A stretch of DNA of 64,000 nt from Limanda limanda (taxonomy: Eukaryota; Chordata; Actinopteri; Pleuronectiformes; Pleuronectidae): the NCBI RefSeq assembly GCF_963576545.1, contig NC_083636.1, positions 8,620,856-8,684,855 of the forward strand, read 5' to 3'. The notes under the pieces were generated by a model that saw only the letters and a list, made by a program, of their open reading frames with translations, ran no database searches and was not told the origin of the DNA. A program made the position numbers and the translations under genes. Of this stretch, positions 22,895 through 56,713 are shown piece after piece. Within the stretch, counting starts at the first letter, position 1, and every line of letters begins with the position of its first letter.

Positions 22895-23050
22895 CGGTGG
22901 CCGAGGAAGCTCAACGCACTGCAAATTAAGAAGACCAACCGGATCATCAAAGACCCCTTTCACCCCAGCCATAAACTGTTCTGCCTGATGTGGTCTGGCC
23001 GACGGTACCGCAGCATCCAGCCCGCACCCGAGCTCTCGGCCACCGTATAA
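22895..23050 (+). pseudogene. LINE ORF2 C-terminal fragment
   Basis: Reads KLNALQIKKTNRIIKDPFHP then SHKLFCLMWSGRRYRSI to a stop at 23050. The pattern A-x(n)-RII-DPFHP-H...SGRRYR is the conserved segment near the C-terminus of CR1/L2/Rex-type LINE ORF2 proteins. Only about 50 codons remain. Confidence 0.5.
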
Positions 23051-23307
23051 AAGAGTGGACTATTTTAGACACAAGACATTTCCCCTACACATGGTAAAGA
23101 CGACATTTGAACCGGAGTCAAACCTTTATCACACTTCACACAGGGTTCAAAGTTCTATAAAAACACTTTGCTCAATAAGTTCAGAGAGAGACTGATATGC
23201 CTGTGTTCAGGACCTCTCTGACTACCTACACATTGAAGATCAAACATATTTACTCTATAGATTAAGAGATTTTTCAAAGTAAAGTCCAACATTTTCACTG
23301 TGGAATA

Positions 23308-24986
23308 CAGTCCCTGACAAAAGTCTTGTCGCTTGGGTACAAGTTGACCTTAAGTGCCCCTCAAATATTTTTCTAATGAATTTTTTTTTACAAGAAATGG
23401 CTAATTTCAATCCAAACAGCTTTTGAAATAATGTTTTGGTGCCAAACGAAACTTCTGAAAAGTATTCTAACGTTCACAGCTTGGTAAAGCCCACTGAGTC
23501 AGTTTTTGCAAAGACAAAAGTCTTGTCGCCTTGTCATATGATGCACCCAATCCTAGATTACAGCCTCACCTTTGATCAATAACTGATCAATCAATTAGTG
23601 GGTGTGTATAAAAAGAACCCCAGAGCACCAGACCTTCACATCAACTGCAACTTGACCTCTGACAATATGCCTAAGATTCACCCTGAGACCAAAGCATTGA
23701 TTATCAAGAGGCTGAAGATCAGATCCACTGCTGAGGTGGCTGACACCTTCAATGTTTCTCAGCATCAAGTACAAAGAATAAGAACAAGATTTGAAGAGAC
23801 TTGAGATGTTTTTGATAAGCCCAGGTCCGGCAGACCCTGCAAGACAACTGCTCGGGAGGACCGTTTGTTGGCTCGAAAATCCAAGGCCAGCCCCTTTTCC
23901 ACTGCAGCAGAGCTCCACCAGGCCTGGTCACCCCAAGTCCCTGTGTCAACCAGGACAGTTTGTAGAATTCTGTCTCAAAATGGCCTCCATGGTCGAATCA
24001 GTGCCCAGAAACCAGCACTAAGCAAAAGGCAATTACAAAAACGTGTGGCATTTGCCAAGGCCCACAGCCTGCTAGAAGGATGGACGCTGGAAAAGTGTCA
24101 GAAGGTGGATTTCTCAGTTGAATCTTCGGTTGAATTACATCACAGCCAACGCAAATATTGCAGGAGACCTACTGGAGCCCGCATGGATCCGAGATTCACC
24201 CAGAAAAGAGTTAAGTTTGGTGGCGGAAAAATCATGGTCTGGGGTTACATCCAGTATGGTGGTGTGCGAGAGATTTGTTGAAGGCAATATCAATAGCCTA
24301 AAATATCAAGAAGTATTAGCTACCTCTTACATTCCCAACCATTAAAGGGGTCAAATTTTGCAGCAGGCTGGAGCTCCATCGCATACTTCCATCTCTACAT
24401 CAAAGTTCCTCAAGGTGAAGAAGATCAAGGTGCTCCAGGACTGGCCAGCCCAGTCACCAGACATGAACATCACTGAGCAGGTCTGGGGTAGAATGAAAGA
24501 GGACGCATGGAAGACGAAACCAAAGAATCTTGATGAACTCTGGGAGGCATGTAGGACTGCTTTCTTTGCTATCCCTGATGACTTCATCAATAAATTGTTG
24601 GAATCATTGTCGAACCGCACGGATGCAGTCCTTCAAGCTCATGGAAGTCATACAAGATATTAAATATGGATCTCACAGCACCACTACTTAATTCACTGAT
24701 GTTATGCAACATATTTTTGTATTTGAAGTAAATTATTTGATCAATTTTCACATTACTCTCTGTAGGCGACAAAACTTTTGTCTTGCCAAAATCTGACCTT
24801 TCTGTGTTCATTAAATGATCAATCTTTCTTCAGTGAAGCAAATTTATTTTAGTATATTGAACATAATATGGGAGGGTTTTAGCTTTCATATGAGCCATTT
24901 CTAAAACCAATGCATTAATTAAAAGTCAGGTTATAGGCTGTTGTTTCTACAAAATGGATAAGTGACAAGACTTTTGTCAGGGACTG
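23308..24986 (+). mobile_element. Tc1/mariner element (1679 bases), inactive
   Basis: Inverted ends CAGTCCCTGACAAAAGTCTT and AAGACTTTTGTCAGGGACTG are perfect over 20 bases, with TA on each side (23306-23307 and 24987-24988). A second copy of the CAAAAGTCTTGTCGC motif near 23514, with GGCGACAAAACTTTTGTC near 24765, indicates internal direct repeats of the Tc1 type. It lies inside a fragment of another repeat family. Confidence 0.95.
23666..24663 (+). pseudogene. Tc1 transposase pseudogene
   Basis: The N-terminus MPKIHPETKALIIKRL and the helix-turn-helix region (TAEVADTFNVSQHQVQRIRT) are readable. The frame is then broken near 23800, resumes (RSGRPCKTTAREDRLLAR-like), and is broken again near 24280 and 24345. 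The catalytic region is damaged as well: the usual FSDES motif reads FSVES, and the QQD-P-H motif reads QQAGAPSHT, so two of the three DDE acidic residues are gone. The final block SPDMNITEQVWGRMKEDAW keeps its Glu. It ends at TAA 24661-24663. Confidence 0.92.
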
Positions 24987-25083
24987 TATATCATTTCAGG
25001 ATATTTCAAAGTTCTATGAAAACACTTTGCTCAATAAATTCAGAGCGAGACTGATATGCCTTATCACACTTCACACAGGGTTC

Positions 25084-25343
25084 TTAGCACTGTAGCTCTG
25101 TTAAAATGGAGAGAAATATGAACGCGATCTTAAAATGCTGCTAAATGACTCACCTGCGGGTTTTGTCGATCGGGCGTGACGTCATCACGCAGCGACAACG
25201 AGGAAGTGCCGTCGCTCGTCCTTCAGTGCTGCCTGGGAGTCTTGTTGTTGTAGCAGCAGCAGCAGCGGAAGAGTTTCTGTGCTTCCTCTGGTTTTTATGG
25301 AGTGACAGGAGCAAACAGCAGCGGAGATCCACCCCCCCACTCG
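25084..25343 (+). promoter_or_regulatory. Probable coa6 promoter and non-coding first exon
   Basis: A perfect CRE/ATF palindrome TGACGTCA lies at 25177-25184 in CpG-rich sequence just before a likely 5' untranslated exon. A good donor (TCG then GTGAGAG) follows at 25344. The matching acceptor CAAGACTCAG ends at 26080, six bases before the coa6 start codon. The long frame across this region is not supported as protein. Confidence 0.6.
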
Positions 25344-26086
25344 GTGAGAGCCTTCAACACGAGTCCCCTCAGCTGCATTCTGGAGCTGAACCTGACACAG
25401 AGATGCCAAGTAGATTAAACGAAGATGTCTGTGTGTTGTTGCCGAGGCGAGGACGTTAAAACGCCACGATTGTTCAGAAACAAGGAGTAAACCCAGAGTT
25501 TAAAGTAGCAGCAGGTTTAAATATAATGAAGTGACTTTACTGATTAGCACAGCACAGGTCAGTGTTAAATAAGATACAACTTTATTGATCCACACACCGG
25601 GGAAATGCAGTTGATCCAGCAGCAGGCAGATCAGAGTGAGGAAGATAAATATAGAAAAAGGCGATAGAATTAAATAGTATGTACCTTATATACACTGTTC
25701 ACTGTTTGTGTAGAAATGTTATGAAGTAAAGTGCACTGGTATGATGATTGCACGAACCTTTTGTACATAAACAGAAGGACTTATTGGGATGTGCAGGTGA
25801 CACAAATGTGCAAAAAGTATTTTTCCTGTTAGAGATAATAGTATGAGTAGAGTGACATGAGAAACAAAGCAGTGCAGTTATATTTTTCATCTGGGATGGT
25901 GCTGTAGAGTCTGACAGCAGTGGGGACCTGCAGAAGTGTTCCCTCTTGCATTGTGTGTTACTGTGTGTTACATTGCGCATCACCTGCTTGTTCATAATGG
26001 TGTTTTGGCAGCAGTTACTTCAGCTCCTGTATTAACTTGTGCTGCCTCTATCGTGTGTGTGAACTCCCTCCAAGACTCAGGTAGAG

Positions 26087-26511
26087 ATGCCGGCTCCGAG
26101 TTCATCAGAGAGAAAGGCCTGCTGGGATGCCAGGGACCTGCTGTGGAAATGTCTGGGTGACAAGGATGACAAAGCTGCAGCCTGCCAGAACTTCCAGAGC
26201 GAATTTGAGGCAAATTGCCCTGCGCAGTGGGTAAATGATCCCCCTCCCTTTTACCCTCTATAAACTGTTAAATCCTGGGGTTTACATTTAGACGTTGGTG
26301 TTGAGAGCAGTCCCTCAAACACCTAGAAATCTGTTTGATCAAAGAGCACACACTGCCTAAAACTGAGCTTCAAGTTTATTGCAGGACTCATCTTCTCTGT
26401 TTTTCACGGCAGGTGAAATATTTCACCAAGAGGAGAGACTACTTGAAATACAAGGAGAAGATGCAAAATGAAGGCTTCATACCTGCCAAAGGCCCCCAAC
26501 AGCCCTCCTAA
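26087..26511 (+). CDS. coa6: Cytochrome c oxidase assembly factor 6
   Basis: Two coding exons, 26087-26230 and 26413-26511, joined in phase 0 by GTAAAT and a CGGCAG acceptor, giving 80 aa. The protein begins MPAPSSSERKACWDARDLLW. It has the twin-cysteine coiled-coil-helix-coiled-coil-helix layout: C12-x9-C22 and C33-x10-C44, then QWVKYFTKRRDYLKYKEK, which is the COA6 signature. Length and spacing match vertebrate COA6. COA6 works in the mitochondrial intermembrane space, with SCO1/SCO2, in delivering copper to the COX2 subunit of complex IV. It faces slc13a4 tail to tail; the frame is intact. The start is the first ATG after the acceptor. Confidence 0.95.
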
Positions 26512-29089
26512 CAACTGGAGAGCAGACGGTGAAAATCTGCAGACTGAATGGCTTTTAGCCTCATTCACACACGTTCAGGACTGGGGGAGCAGTTTTGTTA
26601 TTTATTGTATAGAGAAATAAGATGAAGCGGGACAACAAACTTGAAATATAAAATTAATTCTGATCAGTTCTGATAAACGCAGGCCTTACATATATCTGGA
26701 TGTACAGTACACAATCATACTCGATCTGTGTCAGCACTCATCCTAATACAGAACATGATTTTTCTGTGATTGAAACCAAAATGTCTCTCAGCAGCAACTG
26801 TATAATGTCTCCAGAGGAGAGTGTTGTTCTGTTGTTTGGGTTGAAGTTTTTGTGCAGTAAAATACAGACTTAGCCTTGATAACTACTGATCAAAGTTTTT
26901 ATTCTGTGACAGTACAAAATCTGATGTGTTTTTCTGTGAATAAGTAAAAAAGAAACTCATTGTTTGATGTGATTTTTGCTTTATTGTTGTTGTACATGCA
27001 TAAATTGTATCGTCCTAAATAGAGTCTCTGAGATGGATACAAATGAGACATCGAGGTTTAACACATAATTTAGGAATATAACATCTCATTTCAAACAGTC
27101 AGAGGCACGTTATCTTTATATTACAAATCTGTATGTATTTACAAAGAAGTGTGGGCGCTGGGTCAAAGGTCACCGCTGCAACACCGCGGGCGCGGAGATG
27201 TACGAAACCTTCAGCAGAACTGCATAAATTACAAAAGATAAATGTACGCTTCTGATTCTGCCTACAGTTTTAATGTAGTGATATAAAAAAAGGCACAAAT
27301 TACATTTAAAATTTGTGTAAAAATACAGTATCAAGCATTTCTTTGACATTGTTTTTGCACATTACAGCAAATGTTATGCGCAAACCTTTTCATTGACAGA
27401 CCACAGTGTGATTAAATGGCTGATTGGAGAAACGTCTGCACCACACAACCCTGCGCTCACTCGCTCGAAATACTGGACGCTGCATTCAACACAACTCAGA
27501 ACTTGCAAAGACTCTGCAGGTTCCCATATCTGCCTGACAAATAGTAACACTTCCAAGGGGAAAAAGAACCAGACATGTTCTTCCTGCATTTCATAAAAAT
27601 ATATATTTTTATGACAATTACTCAAGCTATTGAAGCTTGATAATATATGACTTAAAGTGTTTTCTGCTACTGGCAAATGCAAAAATTAATTTTCATTTAT
27701 AAAGATCATTAGATGGGCATATCTCAGGGGATCAGTGAGTAGCATTTTCTCAGATTTCATGACCTTATCATCTCATTCTGATCTTTCCAGATGTATCTAA
27801 TATGAAAAGCAGGCGAAGTCAAACCCTGCTGAATACACATAATAATGACAGGAGTGCATCTAACCTCTTCAGCCTTCCGAACTGAAAAATACAAAAAAAT
27901 AATATGATGCACAGTCAGAGGAAAGCTCAGAAATCAAGTCAATATAAAATGCATTTAACTGTAATAAGGCAATCAACCCCAGAAGGCAATATAGTTCAGG
28001 AATAAAAAGCATGTATTGCATTCCACGATTAAAGGAGGATGGTAGTGAACCATTCCTTGGTTCTTGCGCTGCTCTGCCTTCCCAGCAAGGCACTAACACA
28101 GTGAGAGGTTGAATTCCCACAGGAGACATTCATGTTGCAATTGTATTACAGGCATATGGTAACGGCACAAGCTGTGGACCACGTGTATGTTCAAAGTGTG
28201 ACAGGGAAGAAAAATCTGCTTTGGTAAAGACATCGGTCTGATATTAGGAGACAGATTTCCAAATAAAAATGGAGATAGCACCTACAGACATCTATGGACT
28301 GTATGTGCTTTCAGTTGCTTTCAGTTTGTAGCTGAATATACATACATTTTTTTCTCTATAGATACAAATCATATAGACTCTAATGCAAAGATACTGGAGA
28401 CAGTATAATAGCAGCTACATTAAAAGCCCCTTATCATGCATGTATCCTCTTTCAGCACAGCACTCAGTTCTTCCTTAACACTGTAATCTCAGTGAAAATC
28501 AAGAAAAGAAGCATATCCGTGGACATTTGGCTTATTTCTACCAAAACGACTCCACAGAGGAAGGCATGAAGTGGCTCTAAAACACTTTCCAGGCAGCTGG
28601 AAATATCACTCATCATTTTCCTAATATAAATCAATAAATCAGTTACAAATAACACTTCTTGATCAGCTCTGTAGTTTTTATGGATCTCCTCAGTGATTCG
28701 GTGAGAGCAGGATTGCCCTCAAAGATTAATGGAGGGTAAAGAAAAGTTTTTCCCTGGAGTTCAGAGCTCCATCTAGTGGCCAGTTTCACATCCTGCATTC
28801 CTTTTGACACCAGCTCATGGATACAAATTTATTTCTAATGTTTAAATCTAAGAATAACATAGTATTTTACTCTCTCTCCTTTTCCTCTCCTCCTTCCCTC
28901 CATCCACGCCCTGTCTAATCGGTCTAAGAAAGGGCTAAACTCTGACGGAGACCCTCCTCTCAGCACAACAGGTGCCATTCGCTTGTCAAATCCACACAGA
29001 AACATTTGCTCCATCTCTTCCTCTCGTTCTGTCTCTCACTGATTCATCCCCCTCTTCTTCCCACGTGGGCCCCATCATCCCACCGGTGG
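26512..29089. other. Intergenic: 3' regions of coa6 and slc13a4
   Basis: The convergent 3' ends share this stretch of about 2.6 kb. It is AT-rich with no coding frames I can support. I saw no canonical AATAAA close downstream of coa6 on the plus strand. On the minus strand a polyadenylation signal occurs at 26980-26985, allowing a 3' untranslated region of about 2.1 kb for slc13a4. Confidence 0.5.
26980..26985 (-). terminator. Candidate polyadenylation signal of slc13a4
   Basis: AATAAA on the minus strand, followed downstream by T-rich sequence. It is a candidate only, as AATAAA occurs by chance in AT-rich DNA. Confidence 0.35.
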
Positions 29090-49662
<20,573 letters not shown>

Positions 49663-49686
49663 CCTGGCGGCGGCCTCCAGCCTCAT

Positions 49687-49890
49687 GGGTGACCCGGCTC
49701 TCTGGATCGGAGCGGCCACAACTCAGCAGCAGAACCGGGCGTGAGGAGTCCCAGGCGAGGGGGGCAGCGTCAAGGCACCACCGGCCCTGGAGAGCTGGAG
49801 GTGGGAGTGAGGGAGGAAGGTGAGGCCGTCTCACAGAGGTCCTGACTTGGCTGTGCGCTTTTACGCACAGGCTGCGGACGAGCCGGACCT

Positions 49891-49923
<33 letters not shown>

Positions 49924-50120
49924 TGAGGTGGGTTAATTTGCCTGAACTTATTTTTCCCCACTGAGCTGTGGCTTCCACAGGGTCCAGCTCTCCTCCCCAC
50001 CCTTGTGTGTGTGTGATGCCTTCAGGAACATCAGGTGAGGCCGCCGGTACTTTTATTACCATGGCTGGATATGCTAATTAACCACTGCTGTACGCCAGCC
50101 TCACTGGCTTCTACTCCACC
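49687..50120 (-). promoter_or_regulatory. Probable slc13a4 5' untranslated and promoter region
   Basis: GC-richer sequence upstream of the start codon, containing the alternating purine-pyrimidine tract at 49891-49925. No TATA box with confident spacing. The long minus frame across here reads exon 1 in the wrong phase and is not a protein. Confidence 0.45.
49891..49925. repeat. (GC)n(GT)n alternating tract
   Basis: Alternating GCGCGC followed by GTGTGT, about 35 bases, 230 bases upstream of the slc13a4 start codon. Such tracts favour Z-DNA. Confidence 0.9.
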
Positions 50121-51627
50121 AATCAGGGGTGAGTAAAGTTTTGCACATGGCGTGGGTGTGTGCATGTTGCTCTCTAAAGGAATGTTATCTAGATAAGGTG
50201 GAAATAAAGTTCAGTTTTTAAAAACAGTTTCACAGTATGAGCAATTTTAGAGTTTAACAATATATATTAATTAAAAATATATTGTAAAATAAAACAAAGA
50301 AACTTGTTGTTGCTATGAAGTGTGTAGGTAAAACTATTTAAATGTTATTGTAAAATAATAATTTTCTATAATGAATTTAGCTCATGAGTTGAAGCTGCAG
50401 CCACACACTGCCACCTAGTGGATTTAATTAGTAAGTGCTGATCTGTTCTGAAAGAGGTAGGGAATTTAGAATTTATAACCATTGTTATTCCTTTGGTGAT
50501 CGAGCCCCCAGAGGTGGGGTCAACAATGAAGTTCAACCATGGGCCTTGTCTTTGTTTCAGCATTGTAGAGCAAATATCGTGCATTTTCATTTCTCTTTTG
50601 TTGGTTAAGAAGGAATTAGATCAGTTCTAGGACTGTTTCAAAGTCTTGACGTTTTTTCCCATTAGTAATAAAGGACCAGTAGAATTGCAACGAATTCTGC
50701 AGGAGTAAAAAGTGACTCATACATATAGAGGAGTTCATTTTCTCTGTTGCATTTAAAGAAAATAAAAAACAAGCTGAATCTGAGGCATTTAATCTGTGTT
50801 TGAACCATAGAGATGGATCATTGAACCCAAAAGTGAAGCTAATATATCTTGATTTCTCCCTAGTGGCTGGCTGCAGTATAGGTCATAAAACTGGCATCCT
50901 CCATGTTAGCAAAAGGGACATTGTTCAAACTTAGGACATATCAAATACATTTTCTCAAAGATGGTTTCTGTCACTTCTGGTGGTTCTTACAACATTCTTG
51001 TTTTGGTTTTAATTAGTTATTTGATTCTTTAATTTCGGCCTCAAGATTAAGTAATAATGCAGGTGGTGCTTTGAGACCCTGATCAATTCTCTTTAAAGTG
51101 TGTATTTGTGTTGCATAAACAGTGTCAACCAACAAGTTTGGCTTATGGGGACCCTGGAAGTTTGGGGCTCAGTTCATAACCTATTCTTGTCTGGCTTGTT
51201 TTTAGCAGATATTGAGTTTGTTGCATTTATCTTTATCTTTCTGAACTGAGAAAATGCACATATTATTAAAACATCACTTTAACACCAAGGAACAGATTTC
51301 ATTCCGAAGTTACAAAACGGGGGTTTTATGTGAAAGAAGTGTATTTAAAACGTTGTGGTGGGTTGTTACATGACAAATGTTCACATGCAGTGTGATCAGC
51401 CTTTCAACTCAACAAACAACCGACCAGCTTTTCCCTCCATTGTGTAATGAGGATTAATTCTTTGCTTCTCGGTAAGCAAACAAAAATCCTGGCTGCCTGC
51501 TCAAAGCAAGGAGACGTTTGCAGGGATTATCCGCTCAATCTGCTGTAATGTGTGAAAAGGGATAAGAGGAAATGAGACTTATTGAAATTATACGCGAGTC
51601 AAGGAAATGTATTATTTAAAGCTAAAG

Positions 51628-51664
<37 letters not shown>

Positions 51665-51769
51665 TATTCTTCTTTGGACATTGTGTAACCCAATCTCTTT
51701 TTAGCTAATTCTCTCTAAACCTCTTAACATTTTTAAAAACTTTCAATGGTTTCACACTTCACACAAGTT

Positions 51770-52028
<259 letters not shown>

Positions 52029-52499
52029 AGATAGGCAAAACTTCTACCTGTGGCCACATCCACTGGCAGTGCTTGCCTGTAGAGCGTCTCATTGGCTGAA
52101 GCTAGTGATTCCATTATTCAGGAGGTATATATTCATTCTCTAGCTCCTCCCTCTAGTTTTAAGTGGATTTGATTTGTGGTGCAGCGTCATAGAAACAATC
52201 CAACCTGTGCCTCCGTGTTGGATACTGTCGTAGACCCTGAGGAGGAGCTGTCCAGCCAACTGTGGTGCTGAACACTGTTTACCAGCACCAGCGTGTTTCC
52301 CTTGGCTCATTGATTCAACTCATACAGTTGGCTTGACTACAGGTTTGCCACGCATGTGTATTTTAGAAAAGTCAAAGTCCAAATGTGTTTTGGGGCAAAG
52401 TTGACAGTTTATGCTACTTTTACTAACAAAGTGGTAGCAAAGGTAATGACGCAAGTGTTGATTTGTTCAATATTATATTGTGTTCAAGGTTTGACCATT

Positions 52500-52660
52500 A
52501 TAATGATTATATCCATCCATTTTCTATACTGCTTATCTTTTGGGGTTGCTGGGGGGCAGGGAGCCAATCCCAGCTAAGAGGCGGGGTAAACCCTGGACAG
52601 GTTCCCAGTGTATTGCAGGGCGAACATACAGAGAGAAACCCTCACATTCACATTTAAACA
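52500..52660 (+). repeat. Dispersed fish repeat (RTE-like LINE tail)
   Basis: Contains CCATCCATTTTCTATACTGC, then GCAGGGAGCCAATCCCAGCT, GGCGGGGTAAACCCTGGACA and TTGCAGGGC. This series is the common 3' tail of a widespread teleost retroelement. Confidence 0.65.
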
Positions 52661-54639
52661 ATATTTAAAAAATCTGAAATGTTAGCAACGTATTTATGCA
52701 ATCATAAACCAAAACAGAGACATATTTAATACAAAGACAATTCCTCTAATACAATATCCCAGGAGAGCCAGTTGGACCTCACTGGTGGTTTGGAGTCAAA
52801 CCAGTGTTTCAAATGTTTTCAAGATGAACAAAGACAGGGATACGACTTTTTATAATTCAATATAATATAATATAGGAGGAGGTAATTAATTAATGAGGCA
52901 CAGTTAGGCAAATTGAATGAAGGTTAAATTGCAGTAACATCTGGCAACCACAAGATGGCTCTTTATCCCTCCCTAGGATGTTAAAGTAAAGACAGTGTTG
53001 TTGTTTTTAGCTTTTTCATCGAACTGAAATAGGATTTTAAAGTCAATTATATCATCAATTGTGGTCTTAGAAACTTTTAATATAAGCAGGTTGGTACTTT
53101 AAGTAAGTTTATTTATTTTCCTGAGGGTACTTTCCCTTTTCCAGGTCAGACATGTTTTTTTTTATCGTCTGTGAGCTTTTAAATGTTGGCTCTTCAGCAC
53201 TCTGTTGGTTGTTGCTGATGGAGGAGAGGGAGCCATCCTCTCTGGATTAGAGCTTAGTGAAATATCTATAATGTAAATAGAACCGTGGTGCCAGATTGCA
53301 GTAAACTCTAACCTCAGATTAGGAATCACATCCAAAAATGCAGAAGAACCCCCCCCCCCCCCCTACACACACACAGACAGACACACACCCACACACAAAC
53401 TCAGACTTATTATAGCCACAAGCAGACACAAACACACTTTGGTTTGAGAATCAAATCTGAATCCATTTATTTCTTATGCTTTACAGCACTTTAACCTTTT
53501 AAATCATAGAATACAACTGGGATTTCATCAATTTTTATTTCTAATATGTTATTGTTCCAATTTTAGTCATATTTCTTTCTTTCATCTTTTTATTTTGTGC
53601 TTATTTTTCATTATTTTCAAGTCAATTTAGGGTTAGGGTTAGGGCTTTTAAAGAAAAAAACACATCTTTTTTATAAGGATTTAATTTAATGCTTTGTGAA
53701 TCCAATCCTTTATTTAACTTTTCACATTTGCAGTTGGAGCTGAAACAAGCTGTGACACAAAACCTTCTCAACACGTTTAGATTGTTTAGTCATCGAGCTG
53801 CTGTCCTCTCACCGACCTTTCTGGGAACAACACCAGCTCATCACTGTCTTAGTGGTTATTGAGTGGAAGATCAGACGAGCTACAGGGGTCCTGGTCTCGC
53901 CGAGTGTCGCTCCATGTTCCCGTGTTTATCAGTCTACCTGCTTATTTCTAATCTGCCACTGCTGCTCGCCTCCCAAATTAACGTCAACGCTGCGGGGAGT
54001 CACCCAAAGCTCCGAGTACAGACTCACAACCAGCTCAGTGTGTCTGTGTTGACACTCGAAGAGTGATCGACGTGTGTGTGTGTGTAAACCCTGATTACAC
54101 TTGGTTCAAATTCAAACTTTTGTTTTCCCTGCTTTGGCCTTCTTTCTTTGTTGTATTTTGTTCATGTATCACCATCTTCGACGGCTGTGATGGCCCAGTT
54201 ACCCGAAAGAGATCAATAACTTCATCTTAACTTATCTTTCATACTTACTTTAAAAAGATTGAAGTATTCTGCGCCAACACTCAAATTCTCATCATCTCCT
54301 ATTCGACCAGACCATGTAGACGTGCCTTTTTCTCCTTAAAAATCTGTCATCCACTGCAAAAAAGTAATTATTTATCCCAAACGAACCCACACAATAAGTG
54401 TTTCCAACAAACTACTTGAAGGTGCTCAAGGACGCCACAAGGACAAGCAAGCAATGATTCCTGATGGAGGATTATTCTCCAGCTGGGACAGTGCAAGTAG
54501 TCATTGTCAGTTAAAACAATATTAAACTTGAATTCAAAAAAACGTGTTCAAAACCAAAAAAAACATATTCTGTATTAGGGCTAATAAAAGATAATAAGAT
54601 GAGATGCTACATAGTGTAAACTGATCCAAACAGATGTGT

Positions 54640-54920
54640 TTTGAGTTGTGATTTGAACATTCCAGTCCAGCTGACAGACGTGAGTTGGAAATGTCCCAGA
54701 GTCCTGGTGCAGAGCAGCTGAAGGCTCTTGTACCCATAGAGTGTAAACGTAGAGACAGAGAGCAGGGTGCGGGGCATGAGAGGGGGTGTAGGGATGGAGG
54801 AGGAGGAGGAGCCAGGTGATGAAGGGCTTTACAGGTGAGCATTGGGATCTTATAATCTTTGTTGGACCAGGAGCCAGTGAATCTGGACGAGGATGGATGT
54901 GACGGGGTCTGTAGGAAGGT
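54640..54920. repeat. Dispersed repeat scrap
   Basis: GATGAAGGGCTTTACAGGTG and GGAGCCAGTGAATCTGGACG resemble a common fish interspersed repeat. Family not assigned. Confidence 0.4.
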
Positions 54921-56607
54921 CTGGAGTCATTGTGGGAGTTAAATAAAATACTCTCATTAAGAATTGAATGAGTCTAATCAGTTAGGATCCTTCAGTCTGC
55001 AGTACCCCACCGTGCTGAGGGTTGTTTACTGTCGGTGATGATGTTGTGGTGGCAGTGAACGCCAATTTATATGCACTGCAAACGTTCTGAAATAAATTGG
55101 TGGACTTGTACTGAGAGCAAACATGTGTATAGAGCAAAGAGGTGCCCAGCTGCAAGGGAGCAACAGATTCTAACTGTAAAAAAACAACAAGTAAAGAATA
55201 TGAAAGAATTTATGAAGCGTCAAACTAAAGATCACGAAAAGATAACTAACATAGTACAAGTGTTCATGAGTAACTGGTTGGGACAGAAGCCTTTGGTGAC
55301 TTATCAGTCCAGGATCTAGCTGGAAACAGCTGGATCCTCATCTTGCCATGTTGAAATTATTATGTAGCCGCTCCACGTCACCAGTTTGTAATTTGGCCAC
55401 TGTGCTCATTGGGGGAAGAAAAGTTATCTAAATTACAAAATGCATAAATTTGGGATTGACCATCAAGTACTTTATTTGAAGACTCAATCGGAATACAGCA
55501 ATCACAGGCCACACTAAATAATAGCCTTCTATTTTAAAAAGAAAATGATCATCGAGCATCGAGCATTTCAACGAATCAAAAACTGAACACATACAAACTC
55601 CCTGAAATTTAACATAAGCTACAACAATGTAAGTGAGTAAAAGGTTTTAGATTAAAAGGTTCACCCAGACCAGTGACAGTACCCAGTGAGTAGATATCAA
55701 TATTAAACTAGTAGGCGCTGCAGTAAGTCACTGCTCTCTATAAAAATAACTAATAGGGAAACTAACAAAATAAATGAAAAAGCTTTGGAAGACGTATGCA
55801 AAGATTTCGATCAACAGATGTTTAACTTCCTTTGTCTGTAAGGTAACATGAGGTTATCTGTTTCATGTTCATAACATCTGGAACAACGACTTCCTTTCAC
55901 TGGGAGGACAATCTCAGTTTGGGATTTCCACCACCAGCTTATGTTTATTCGTCCAGTTAGAGCTATTATGCTACGTTCACATACAGCTCAGCTCATTCAT
56001 GACACAGTCGTGTGATTGTTGTATTTGCAACAGCTTTAAACTTATCAAATACTGGGTGTTTATAGAGTGTCCGAGCCGGGGCTTTCCAGGCACTGCAGTG
56101 AATCCTGTTCCAAACACCCAGCTGCCTTTGGCTTCGGCCCGCTCTCATTATCGTCTGATTCCTTACAAGAATTTCTCCAGATCTCAGTCATCTGAGCTGC
56201 TGCCACAGATTAGCTGAACCCCGGTGAGCAGCGCTGTCTTGTCCTTTGTTAACCTCCTGTTAGAGGAAAGTCCCTCGCTCCTGTGTGACCCTGTGCTCTC
56301 ACACTTAGCTCTGCTTATCGGCTTTATACGCTGCAATGCTGCAGATGCATATGTAGATAGGTATAGATATACAACTCATACACAGGGTGAATATGCACAG
56401 GGACAGTATTATACAACATGACAAGTACAAATACACCCACCCACACAACATCTAGCACACATAGGTGTGCATGAATACAGCAAAGAGCTATACAGACAAA
56501 AAGTGTGTGTGTGCCACTGTGCTATGTTTTTCTATTATATAACAGTATTTAATGCGCTCTAAGATGTCGCATTAGGGATTAGGCTGATAGTGACAAAGGC
56601 TTTTCAG

Positions 56608-56713
<106 letters not shown>

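Larger units (their letters stand above)
23126..25083. mobile_element. Fragment of long-inverted-repeat family, flanked by a 23-base direct repeat, split by Tc1
   Basis: The stretches 23149-23307 and 24987-25060 are adjacent parts of one repeat unit of the 2212/11901 family (TTCAGAGAGAGACTGATATG and GGATATTTCAAAG), separated by the Tc1 element. The assembled fragment is bounded by identical 23-base direct repeats that start TTATCACACTTCACACAGGG (23126-23148 and 25061-25083). This shows it was inserted into, or copied with, a short duplicated target. Confidence 0.75.

Noticed and set aside
25145..25459. 104-codon plus frame before coa6
   Set aside because: Covers a likely promoter and untranslated exon; no family resemblance, and the minus strand is equally open.
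53627..53644. Three TTAGGG units suggesting an interstitial telomere
   Set aside because: Only three units, which is within chance for such AT-rich DNA.
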